A DNA stretch of 18,629 bases from Treponema sp. GTDB taxonomy: Bacteria; Spirochaetota; Spirochaetia; Treponematales; Breznakiellaceae. The notes under the pieces were generated by a model. It was not told the origin of the DNA. It ran no database searches and saw only the letters and a list, made by a program, of their open reading frames with translations. Numbering within the stretch: position 1 is the first letter of the stretch; each line of letters begins with the position of its first letter. The stretch covers positions 1 through 18,629 of the forward strand of contig JAIRMT010000028.1 in the NCBI GenBank assembly GCA_031258505.1, read 5' to 3'. The position numbers were made by a program, and so were the translations under genes. This document shows, piece after piece, positions 6,629-13,613 of the stretch.

Positions 6629-7359
6629 GAAGCAATCCCCTTTTCAATGTATTGAGCGAGATCCATATCCGAGGCAAGCTGCGTTCCAGTAAATTTCATG
6701 CTAAGAACGCCACTCGCGATCATAAACACATAATCAGCCAGATACCTGACGAGTCTCAAGTCGTGGTTGACAAAAATGATTGTATGCCCCTGGTCCTTGT
6801 GCGCTTTCACTATGTTTATCAGGCGTTGCGCCGCGTTCTCATCAAGGGATTCAGTCCATTCATCCAGAAAGATCAGGACAGGTCGACAAAGCATAGCGCG
6901 CGCGAAAGCGATGAGCTTCTGCTCACCCATAGACAGCTTTGAGGGACGCATCATAAGGTCTTTTTGATAACCAACCTCGTCGAGTACCTCATTGATACGC
7001 CGGTCCCGTTCTTGTTTTGGCATCTGGGGGAAGTGTATTCGCAGGGGCAGCTCCATGTTCTGATACAGGCTTTGGTTTGCCCAGAGCGCCGAGTCCTGAA
7101 ACACGACAGAGGCTTGTCTGCGGAAGTTGAGCGTCTGTTTACGGTTCATAAGCGCAATATCCTCATGCCGAAAGTATACCGCTCCCTGCGCCGGTACGAG
7201 GAGACCAGCAGCCAGCTTGAGTATCGTACTTTTCCCGCCGCCAGACGGTCCTATCAGGGCGGTAGCTTTTCCCTCCTCAAACTGGCAGGACAGATTTTTT
7301 ACAATATCCTGTTTCTCCGCAATGAACCTCACGTTTTGCAGTTCAATGATTGTTCCCAT
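6625..7359 (-). CDS. mlaF: MCE-system ABC ATPase (MlaF-like)
   Basis: 244 residues, a single ABC nucleotide-binding domain that powers the lipid transporter at the inner membrane. Walker A is GPSGGGKST (37-45), the Q-loop is VFQDSALW, the signature is LSMGEQ (a variant of LSGGQ), Walker B is VLIFLDEW with a Trp where most transporters have Pro, and the H-loop is FVNHD. The region around the signature (SKLSMGEQKLIAFARAM) is typical of the MlaF/Mkl branch. AGGAGC lies 4-5 nt before the ATG. The gap to the permease stop is 8 bp and the downstream MCE gene overlaps by 4 nt, so the genes form one operon. The D and E of Walker B are intact, so the enzyme should be active. Confidence 0.9.
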   Translation of the reverse strand: MGTIIELQNVRFIAEKQDIVKNLSCQFEEGKATALIGPSGGGKSTILKLAAGLLVPAQGAVYFRHEDIALMNRKQTLNFRRQASVVFQDSALWANQSLYQNMELPLRIHFPQMPKQERDRRINEVLDEVGYQKDLMMRPSKLSMGEQKLIAFARAMLCRPVLIFLDEWTESLDENAAQRLINIVKAHKDQGHTIIFVNHDLRLVRYLADYVFMIASGVLSMKFTGTQLASDMDLAQYIEKGIAS

Positions 7360-7367
7360 ACCCGCTC

Positions 7368-8132
7368 CTACAACGAATAAGACAGAGCCGAGAGTACGCT
7401 TTGTACGATGATAGACATGACAATAGCCGAACTGACGGCGCGTAGTCCGGCGATAGGTATCTCGGTGCTTGCGTGTTCCACCGCGAACCCGTGCATGATA
7501 GCTACCGTTGAGATAACCATACCGGAAACAAGGCTTTTAACAATCGAAATGATAAGATCAGGGAGGGTAAGGGCTTGCAGTATGTTCTCGAAGTAGATCG
7601 ATGGCGGCATTGGATTAAAGAACTGGGCGACAAAGAAGGAACCGGCAAGCCCGAAGATGGAGAAGTAGAAGTTTAAGAGAAACATAGAAATGGTAACCCC
7701 AAGGAAGCGAGGCACGGCGAGGTGTTCAATGGGGTCAACGCCAATCGAGATATACGCCTCAATCTCGTGGGAGATGACCATGCCGGACATTTCTGCGGCA
7801 ATGGCAGTGGCAGAGCGGGCGCTGATGATGATAGCTGTGAGGATTGGTCCCAACTCACGAGTGATGACGGTAATGAGCGCGGCGTAAATGAGGCTTTGCT
7901 GGGAAACGCTGCTAAACAAAGGCATGAGCAGGATGTTGATAGCTGCTCCGAGACCAAGCGCCATCAAACAACTGATACCCATAGCCTCTACAAAGGTAAA
8001 AAGAATCTGCATGATGAGAATTTTGAAAGACGCTTGTCCCCTCATCACAAAGTAGCCGACTCCCTTCAATATCCGCGCGAAAAACCCCAGCGTATAAAGA
8101 AGCGAATCCAAAAAGGCCAACCTTAATTTCAT
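7368..8132 (-). CDS. mlaE: MCE-system permease (MlaE family), first gene of the operon
   Basis: 254-residue integral membrane protein of the MlaE/YrbE permease family. About five hydrophobic helices are visible, with family segments such as ITRELGPILTAIIISARSA, IAAEMSGMVISHEIEAYISI and DPIEHLAVPRFLGV. It should form the membrane core of the phospholipid transporter with the ATPase and MCE protein that follow at 8 bp and with a 4-nt overlap. The frame also permits a GTG start at 8147 (MYTTP-), but the best promoter has its -10 at 8139-8144, inside that extension. I therefore prefer the ATG at 8132, which would be at or very near the transcript 5' end. No Shine-Dalgarno precedes either start. 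Confidence 0.88.
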   Translation of the reverse strand: MKLRLAFLDSLLYTLGFFARILKGVGYFVMRGQASFKILIMQILFTFVEAMGISCLMALGLGAAINILLMPLFSSVSQQSLIYAALITVITRELGPILTAIIISARSATAIAAEMSGMVISHEIEAYISIGVDPIEHLAVPRFLGVTISMFLLNFYFSIFGLAGSFFVAQFFNPMPPSIYFENILQALTLPDLIISIVKSLVSGMVISTVAIMHGFAVEHASTEIPIAGLRAVSSAIVMSIIVQSVLSALSYSL

Positions 8133-8138
8133 GGGTGT

Positions 8139-8167
8139 AGTATACACAAAAGATCATAATGGGTAAA
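8139..8167 (-). promoter_or_regulatory. Promoter of the MCE/Mla operon, possibly leaderless
   Basis: Read on the minus strand, TTTACC (8167-8162), a 17-bp spacer and TATACT (8144-8139). The +1 is predicted 6-7 nt further at about 8132, the A of the permease ATG. The -10 matches five of six consensus positions and the -35 four of six. Confidence 0.5.
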
Positions 8168-8242
8168 GAATAAGGTTTCCAATCGTAGTGTCAGACACCC
8201 GGCTTTGGGCAGTGAGGGCGAGCCGGATATTTCTTTTCAACA

Positions 8243-8272
8243 AGCGGAGCCTCCCACGAGGAAAGCTCCGCT
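8243..8272 (-). terminator. Hairpin downstream of the beta-galactosidase gene
   Basis: AGCGGAGC (8243-8250) pairs with GCTCCGCT (8265-8272); CCTC/GAGG can pair inside it. It lies about 28 bp past the beta-galactosidase stop and before the Mla operon promoter on the same strand. Only short T runs follow, so termination is likely but not certain. The lone GTGTCAGACACC motif at 8188-8199 is in the same gap, which otherwise shows nothing. Confidence 0.5.
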
Positions 8273-8300
8273 CTGATGAAACGCTAGAAGTGTTTGCTGT

Positions 8301-11300
8301 TTAGGTGATTCTCAGGTTCAAGACAAAGCTGAACTTTTGCTCATTAAACCGATACTTTTCCAGCAGCGCCGGACCGCAGCTATTAGAGCCAACGCCACTC
8401 TGCGCATAATCAAGGCACAACACAGTATGGCCGGAGGGACAGAGCTCAAAGTTGTGCGCCTTAGCCGTAAGTTCCTCCTGCGTGTAGACCGAGGCGTTAA
8501 AGCAGAAAGACTTTACCCCTTCGCTGGAAACCTCAAGCCCGCCGCACGCATCTTTCACGCTGAGAAAATCGCAAGCCCAGTGGCTGCTGTTTTCCTGCGG
8601 CTTAATGTAGTCCTCGTGCTGCGCCTCGACTGTTGAGCAAAACGCGCCGTACCATGCGGCCTGATGCTTGTCGATATAGGTTTCGGTGGGACCATAGCCT
8701 CGATACTCAAGCTGGTTCATGGCGCGGGGCAGGAAGAGACGCAGGCCGAAACGGGGCAGGAACGGTAACTCAGTCCCGGCTGGCATATCCTGGTTTTTCT
8801 CGCAATCAAGCTGAACGCGAATCATGCCGTCAGCCCTGATCCGCCAGGTCGCGTTCACATTGATAAGCCGCTGGATATACACCGCCGCGATGGATAGCGT
8901 GGCGCGAATCACCACAGTGTCAGACGCGGTTTCATAACTCACTGCATATACCCGCGTGCAGGGGCGCTGATAACCGGCGGCTTCCCACTGGCGACGGATG
9001 TACTGGTCGTTGTCCGTAGGGGCGCGCCAAAGGTTGAATTGCATCGGAAACTTTGTTCCCGCAGGCGTTGCCAGCAGCGCGTGGTTATTCACAACGAGTG
9101 AGTCAAACAGGCCGTTGAGCTTGTTAAACACATAGCGGAACGACGCGCCAGTAACGACTAGTGTGGTGGCGCTCTCGCTCACAGCGAGACTGCCTGCTAT
9201 CTTGCCAAGAGCGGGCGCGAGACGAGCTTGCCGCTGCAGTTCGAGTTGATCATGCCCTAATATATGCCCAGCTTTAGTAAACGGTAAATCAATGTCTTGT
9301 ATATAGAAGAGATTGAGATGATAGACGCCGAATGGCACGTCGTCTGCGGGCAGATGATACCCAATAGGAACATCCTGCTCCGCCATTGGCGCAATGTTTA
9401 GCGGCAATGAACCGCTGTCAATAAGCTCGCCATCGCGGGTCAACTCAAAGCGGACGCTGATAAAACCAGCCGTGCTGGTGAAGCGCAGTTGGTTCTTGAA
9501 GCGCACAACACCGTCTTTGACAAGGCGGGCGCGTACCGGACGGCAGATGTTCTTGTACTCCAGCAAGCCGGTGTGGGGGCGGCGGTCAGGATAAACAAGA
9601 CCATCCATGCAGAAGTTACCGTCGTGAGGGAACTCGCCGAAGTCGCCGCCGTAGAAATACTTTGCCTTGCCGTCAATGGTTTTACCCATATACATCGCGT
9701 GATCGCACCATTCCCAGACAAAGCCGCCGGCAAAGCCCGGATACTTCTCCATGAGTGCGAAATAGTCCTCACCGTCGCCCGGTCCATTGCCCATAGCGTG
9801 GATGTATTCGCACAACACAAGAGGCCGGCGCGACCCATCAGGCGCGGGGCTGGCGGCAGGGTCAGGCAGACCTTTGGTGAAGTAACTCTCGATCTCGGCA
9901 ATCGACGGGTACATACGGCTGTACACATCAAGCGCCGACGTATCATTCTTGTGTCCGCCGCTCTCGCCGCAAGCGCGCTCGTAGTGAAGCAGGCGGGACG
10001 AATCGTAGGCTTTCACCCAGAGCGCGGCTTTCTCAAAATTGGGACCGTAACCCGACTCATTACCCATTGACCAGAGCAGGACGCAGGCGTGGTTCTTATC
10101 CCGGATCACATTGCGCTGAATCCGGTCAAGAATCGGGGTCTCGAAATGCGCATCCTGAGCCAGCAGTCCGTAAGTATCATGTCCTCCGCCGTAAATCGTT
10201 ACCGTACCGTGGCTTTCCACATCAGCTTCGGCGATGAGATAAAAGCCATACTCGTCGCAGAGCGCGGGGAACCACGGTGAGTTAGGGTAGTGACTGGTGC
10301 GTATGGCGTTGATGTTATGCTGCTTCATCAGGGCAAGGTCGCGCAGCGCCTGTTCACGGCTGATTGCCGCGCCGCTTACCGGGTCGCTGTCGTGCCGATT
10401 CACGCCATTGAAGCGTACAGGAACTCCGTTCAACAGGATCACGCCGTCTTTAATCGTAATCTCCCGGATGCCAACTTTCTGGGCAATGCACTCGTTACTG
10501 CTATCAATGAGCAGGGTATACAATACAGGTTTTTCAGCGTTCCACAACGTCGGGTCTTTGACGGTGAATGTTATCTTCCCATCGGCGGCCTTTTGTGTCG
10601 CTGTCCCAAGTTCAACGCCCTCTGGTGAGAGCAGGGTCAGCCGGGTGGTTTCCTCCGCGTTGCCAGCACCGCTGGCGCTGCCTGCGTATTCCAGCTCGAC
10701 CTCAACCTCAGCGCTTTTATCCGACAGAAGGCGCGTATGCACAAAATAATCGCGTACATGAGCCACAGGCCGATCCAGCAAATACACATCACGAAATATG
10801 CCAGACAAGCGGAATTTGTCCTGATCTTCAAGGTATGAGCCATCACACCACTTGAGGACCAGCACGGCAATCTCGTTCTCCCCTTCATTAAGAAAGTTGG
10901 TAATGTCGAATTCACTCACACCATGGGCAACTTGACTATAACCTACATAACGCCCCCCTATATAAAGGTAGAAACATGAGTCCACGCCGTCAAAATTGAG
11001 GTAGTAACGCCGGTCGTCCGGTTTTGTTGCGAGGTCGAGGCTCCGTTTATACAGGCCGCAAGGGTTCATATCCGGCACAAACGGCGGATCATAGGGAAAC
11101 GGGTAACGTACATTGGTGTATTGATGAAGATCATAACCTGTGTTTTGCCATGTTGACGGAACCAGTATCGGCGCGCCCTGAAAGCCGCCCCCTGGCTCAA
11201 CGGCGTGCTCTGGCACGTCAAACAGCGACGGGAAGTAAGCAAAGCGCCATTCTCCGTTCAGTGAACGCACTCTGGACGACTTGTTCCTCAAAGCCTCTTC

Positions 11301-11390
11301 CCGGCTGGCGCTGGGAATGTAGTACGAGCGAATCGGTTCCGTGTTTTCGTGAAGAACCGACACGTTATTGTGATGATCCGGTAGTTTCAT
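8301..11390 (-). CDS. lacZ: Beta-galactosidase, glycoside hydrolase family 2 (LacZ type)
   Basis: 1029 residues, the usual length for LacZ/EbgA enzymes, which hydrolyse terminal beta-D-galactosides. The order is an N-terminal sugar-binding jelly roll (~50-215, with VPSTWQNTGYD and GLYKRS), an Ig-like domain (~220-310), a TIM barrel (~310-605), a linker domain, and a C-terminal Bgal_small domain (~735-1020, NLWRAPTDNDQYIR). The acid/base is Glu445 in SMGNESGYG and the nucleophile Glu528 in CEYIHAMGN; FVWEWCDHAM is also intact. No signal peptide is seen, so it is cytoplasmic. AAGGAG sits 5 nt before the ATG. It stands alone between rpsU and the Mla operon, with no lactose permease or regulator adjacent, although the solute-binding protein at 217-1800 also suggests oligosaccharide use. 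Natural substrate unproven. Confidence 0.95.
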   Translation of the reverse strand: MKLPDHHNNVSVLHENTEPIRSYYIPSASREEALRNKSSRVRSLNGEWRFAYFPSLFDVPEHAVEPGGGFQGAPILVPSTWQNTGYDLHQYTNVRYPFPYDPPFVPDMNPCGLYKRSLDLATKPDDRRYYLNFDGVDSCFYLYIGGRYVGYSQVAHGVSEFDITNFLNEGENEIAVLVLKWCDGSYLEDQDKFRLSGIFRDVYLLDRPVAHVRDYFVHTRLLSDKSAEVEVELEYAGSASGAGNAEETTRLTLLSPEGVELGTATQKAADGKITFTVKDPTLWNAEKPVLYTLLIDSSNECIAQKVGIREITIKDGVILLNGVPVRFNGVNRHDSDPVSGAAISREQALRDLALMKQHNINAIRTSHYPNSPWFPALCDEYGFYLIAEADVESHGTVTIYGGGHDTYGLLAQDAHFETPILDRIQRNVIRDKNHACVLLWSMGNESGYGPNFEKAALWVKAYDSSRLLHYERACGESGGHKNDTSALDVYSRMYPSIAEIESYFTKGLPDPAASPAPDGSRRPLVLCEYIHAMGNGPGDGEDYFALMEKYPGFAGGFVWEWCDHAMYMGKTIDGKAKYFYGGDFGEFPHDGNFCMDGLVYPDRRPHTGLLEYKNICRPVRARLVKDGVVRFKNQLRFTSTAGFISVRFELTRDGELIDSGSLPLNIAPMAEQDVPIGYHLPADDVPFGVYHLNLFYIQDIDLPFTKAGHILGHDQLELQRQARLAPALGKIAGSLAVSESATTLVVTGASFRYVFNKLNGLFDSLVVNNHALLATPAGTKFPMQFNLWRAPTDNDQYIRRQWEAAGYQRPCTRVYAVSYETASDTVVIRATLSIAAVYIQRLINVNATWRIRADGMIRVQLDCEKNQDMPAGTELPFLPRFGLRLFLPRAMNQLEYRGYGPTETYIDKHQAAWYGAFCSTVEAQHEDYIKPQENSSHWACDFLSVKDACGGLEVSSEGVKSFCFNASVYTQEELTAKAHNFELCPSGHTVLCLDYAQSGVGSNSCGPALLEKYRFNEQKFSFVLNLRIT

Positions 11391-11443
11391 AAAATCTCCT
11401 TAAGTCGCATCTGCGTAGAGAGCAGAAAGTGTGCTTTCATACG

Positions 11444-11472
11444 CGCATACGTGGACATCGCCCGCGTATGCG
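11444..11472. repeat. Inverted repeat between rpsU and lacZ
   Basis: CGCATACG (11444-11451) and CGTATGCG (11465-11472) are perfect inverted arms around 13 nt, with further inner pairing if a wobble is allowed. It lies 17 bp past the rpsU stop and 54 bp before the lacZ start. A TTGACA (minus strand, 11478-11473) abuts it, but no good -10 follows at normal spacing. It could be an rpsU terminator without a T run, or an operator for lacZ. Confidence 0.45.
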
Positions 11473-11488
11473 TTGTCAAGGACAGGTA

Positions 11489-11692
11489 CTAATAGGCTTC
11501 GCGGCCTCTTCTGGACTTTTTAAGCAGTTTTCGTTGGATGGCCTTCTTCTTACGGTTAAGTATCGTGGAAGGTTTTTCATAGTATTCACGTTTTTTAAAT
11601 TCTCTGATGATGCCTTCTTTCTCCACCATGCGCTTGAAGCGTTTGATAGCCTTTTCCAGCATCTCGTTTTCATCAACGATAATATGAGCCAA
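11489..11692 (-). CDS. rpsU: Ribosomal protein bS21
   Basis: 67 residues with the family pattern: an acidic N-terminal stretch (VDENEMLEKAIKRFKRMVEKEG), then REFKKREYYEKPS, and a very basic tail (NRKKKAIQRKLLKKSRRGREAY). It is a small-subunit ribosomal protein near the anti-Shine-Dalgarno region of 16S rRNA, needed for translation initiation in many bacteria. The start codon is TTG (11692-11690), preceded by AAGGGGGTGAT, a long near-perfect match to the anti-SD complement. No dnaG/rpoD neighbours (the enterobacterial arrangement) are present; a strong promoter of its own lies upstream. Confidence 0.95.
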   Translation of the reverse strand: MAHIIVDENEMLEKAIKRFKRMVEKEGIIREFKKREYYEKPSTILNRKKKAIQRKLLKKSRRGREAY

Positions 11693-11723
11693 AAAATCAC
11701 CCCCTTTGTTGTGTGTTGTCAGT

Positions 11724-11753
11724 AGTATAGCCGTATCAGACCTGCTGTGTCAA
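11724..11753 (-). promoter_or_regulatory. Strong promoter of rpsU
   Basis: On the minus strand a perfect TTGACA (11753-11748), an 18-bp spacer and TATACT (11729-11724). Transcription would start near 11717, giving a leader of roughly 25 nt before the TTG start. This is the closest consensus match among the housekeeping-gene promoters in the window. Confidence 0.7.
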
Positions 11754-11769
11754 TCAGCATCAGTGATTA

Positions 11770-11945
11770 CCGAAGAGCGCCGTAAAGCCCCTGATTTTAG
11801 GCGTGGACCTACCGTAAGACTGGGTAGCATGGTTTGGAACCACTGTAAGAGTTCCTTAGAGAGCGTTTTACGAAAACCAAGCTGCGCCCCTGATGGGTGT
11901 CGTCGAATCAAGAATCAACCGCCTTTAGATCAGGGGACTTGTCAA
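11770..11945. mobile_element. Relic or non-autonomous IS200/IS605-type element (fused left and right ends)
   Basis: No ORF is present, but both ends look like IS200/IS605 (TnpB-bearing) element ends. The right part reads GTCGAATCAAGAATC, then a hairpin centred on GCCTTTAGAT, CAGGGG and a terminal TTGTCAA (11939-11945), as in right ends of this family. The left part has GTAAAGCCCCTGATTTTAGG (11783-11802). The left hairpin segment (11788-11806) is an imperfect inverted copy of the right one (11917-11936), sharing CCCCTGAT and AGGCG. The interior (about 11810-11905) holds small palindromes reminiscent of the omega-RNA region of TnpB elements. It fills most of the gap between the rpsU promoter and gpsA. 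Family recognition is by motif memory only. Confidence 0.5.
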
Positions 11946-12000
11946 GCCAGCCGCCTGCAATCTATTCAAAATTTGGCAACAATGATAGGCTGGATACAAG

Positions 12001-13131
12001 ATGAACACAAACATTGCTGTCATTGGAGCTGGTGCCTGGGGTACAGCCATAGCGAAGGCCATTGCCGAGAAGGGACATGAGACGCTCATTTGGAGCCATA
12101 ACGCGGATACTACCGACGAGATCAATCATCAACGCAGAAACTCGCGGTATCTGCCTGATGTGGAACTGCCGGCGAAGCTCCATGCCACATCGGATATATC
12201 CGCCGCTGCCGATGGCCGCGAATACCTCATTCTGGCGCTGCCGTCCCTGTTCCTCATGGATGGGGTGAAACAGATGCTGAACGCCACTTCAATACGCGAG
12301 GGCGAGAGCGCTATTGCGGTTATCACCAAGGGGTTTTTACCCACACCAAAGGGACCGCGACTGATTCTGGAGACGCTTGAAGATTACCTGCCGGGGTTTT
12401 ACCGGAATTCGCTGGTGTATATCGCGGGGCCAAGCCATGCTGAAGAGGTTTCGCGGGGCAAGATTACCGGCCTCATCGCCGCGAGTGAGAATCCCAAGAA
12501 TTCGTTCCGGTTCCGGGACCTTATCAAGTCAAACCGCTTGCTGGTGTTTTCTTCCTTTGATGTACGGGGCGTACAGGTTGCGGCGGCAGTGAAAAACGTG
12601 ATCGCCATTGCCTTTGGTATGCTCGACGCCCTGAAGACCAGCGGAGAAGCGTCGGCGCAGCCACTGGCAAGTGGCGCGGGAAACACAGCTTCTGGCGTTT
12701 CCGCATTACCGTGTGGATTGGGAGCGCTGTTCGGGGACGGAACCGAGTCCCTGTTGCTGGCCGCCGGACTGAACGAGATTCAGACCCTGGGCTTTGCTAT
12801 GGGGGCAACTTACCCGGAAACCTTCACATCAATTTCTGGAGTGGGCGACCTTGACGTTACCTGCCGGTCTGTATTCGGGCGGAACCGGCGTTTTGGGCAG
12901 GACATCATCGAAAAGAATATTCTCGCCCCATACCGTAATCTGGATGATTTGCTGACCCGCATCGCTGAAATCGGGTATCTGCCTGAAGGAGTGGCAGCGG
13001 CAAAGTACGTTAAGATACTGGCGGAAAAACACAAGCTCAAAATGCCCATAGCATTCGGTGTATACCGTATCATCAACAGGGAAATCAGCCCGATAGATTT
13101 CCTCCACAGCTTTCTGGACGAGCTTGCGTAG
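12001..13131 (+). CDS. gpsA: Glycerol-3-phosphate dehydrogenase [NAD(P)+]
   Basis: 376-residue cytoplasmic enzyme converting dihydroxyacetone phosphate to sn-glycerol-3-phosphate for phospholipid synthesis. The Rossmann motif GAGAWGTAIA is at residues 9-18. VAAAVKNVIAIAFG carries the catalytic Lys198. The GVGDLDVTCRSVFGRNRRFG region, with the conserved Arg/Asn pair, is intact. The protein is about 30-40 residues longer than typical. The excess is mainly a Ser/Ala/Gly-rich insertion at residues ~212-236, between the catalytic Lys helix and GDGTESLLLAAGL. The ribosome site is weak (AGG at 11987-11989), so the start rests on the correct N-terminal fold (MNTNIAVIGAG). The upstream region is mostly transposon-like; no clear promoter was found, only TTGTCA at 11939 with a poor -10. 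Confidence 0.95.
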   Translation: MNTNIAVIGAGAWGTAIAKAIAEKGHETLIWSHNADTTDEINHQRRNSRYLPDVELPAKLHATSDISAAADGREYLILALPSLFLMDGVKQMLNATSIREGESAIAVITKGFLPTPKGPRLILETLEDYLPGFYRNSLVYIAGPSHAEEVSRGKITGLIAASENPKNSFRFRDLIKSNRLLVFSSFDVRGVQVAAAVKNVIAIAFGMLDALKTSGEASAQPLASGAGNTASGVSALPCGLGALFGDGTESLLLAAGLNEIQTLGFAMGATYPETFTSISGVGDLDVTCRSVFGRNRRFGQDIIEKNILAPYRNLDDLLTRIAEIGYLPEGVAAAKYVKILAEKHKLKMPIAFGVYRIINREISPIDFLHSFLDELA

Positions 13132-13184
13132 GAACCGTGTAATCTCAAAGCCATCGTCTACTCATTCATAAAACTTTTAAAAAG

Positions 13185-13199
13185 CGGGAAGTCTTCCCG
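13185..13199. repeat. Short palindrome after gpsA
   Basis: CGGGAAGTCTTCCCG is a perfect palindrome around one central base, 54 bp after the gpsA stop. It could form a 5-bp hairpin with a 5-nt loop; no T run follows, so a terminator role is weak. The gap from 13132 to 13218 shows nothing else. Confidence 0.3.
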
Positions 13200-13218
13200 T
13201 CCTGCCGCAGACCTCGCG

Positions 13219-13539
13219 GATGGTTATGTTCCCTTGGGGACAGTTGACCTGAAAGAAATACGCTGCTTTGAACATGAGCGGACGATAAGCAATGGCTCTG
13301 GGGTTCGGTTTGTGCGCCGCCTATTTCAGGTACTCAACACGAACACGGCGCTGCCCCGTCCCCGGGACAAAGTAACAGTTTGGGTCCGGCTTGACGGGAC
13401 CTATACTATCTTGTGGAAAGAGAAACCGTTCCTCATTGAGGAGATAGCACTTGATAAAAATGACCGTCCAAGCCTCGCTGTGCGTGAACCAGATGGGACA
13501 TTTCTACTGGTCGTTGACACTTACTTGTACCTCTCTTGA
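13219..13539 (+). pseudogene. C-terminal remnant of an insertion-sequence transposase
   Basis: About 106 codons, beginning near DGYVPLGTVDLKEIRCF and ending at TGA 13537-13539. The pattern (VDLKEI-CFEHERTISNGSGVRF-RRLFQV, then PRPRDKVTVWVRLDGT and ILWKEKPFL) resembles the region C-terminal to the DDE/integrase core of ISNCY/IS1202-like transposases, which often reads CF..ERTVS.D..VRF..RLFQ. The catalytic core and N-terminus are missing; only a TTG at 13234 could start it and no ribosome site precedes it. The same frame is open back to the gpsA stop codon at 13129-13131. Family assignment is by motif resemblance. Its stop overlaps the -35 of the next operon. Confidence 0.55.
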
Positions 13540-13564
13540 CAAAAATATTTGCCTCTTCTATCTT
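13536..13564 (+). promoter_or_regulatory. Promoter of the amino-acid ABC operon
   Basis: A perfect TTGACA (13536-13541), a 17-bp spacer and TATCTT (13559-13564). The sequence around it is very AT-rich. The -35 overlaps the end of the transposase remnant, so the insertion may have helped shape this promoter. Confidence 0.6.
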
Positions 13565-13580
13565 ATATAAAATTTAGATT

Positions 13581-13599
13581 TCCTATATTACTTATAGGA
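13581..13599 (+). promoter_or_regulatory. Leader hairpin just before the SBP ribosome site
   Basis: TCCTATA (13581-13587) and TATAGGA (13593-13599) form a 7-bp stem with a TTACT loop, ending 5 bp before GGAGG (13605-13609). It could be an operator dyad or a small mRNA stem near the ribosome binding site. Confidence 0.4.
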
Positions 13600-13613
13600 T
13601 TTATGGAGGTTCT

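Noticed and set aside
9440..10070. Long ORFs on both strands inside the beta-galactosidase gene
   Set aside because: Both catalytic motifs and the full GH2 fold are encoded by the 1029-codon frame; the others are composition-driven shadows.
11760..12000. tRNA or other structured RNA gene upstream of gpsA
   Set aside because: No T-loop (GGTTCGA) or acceptor pairing was found; the palindromes fit insertion-element ends better.
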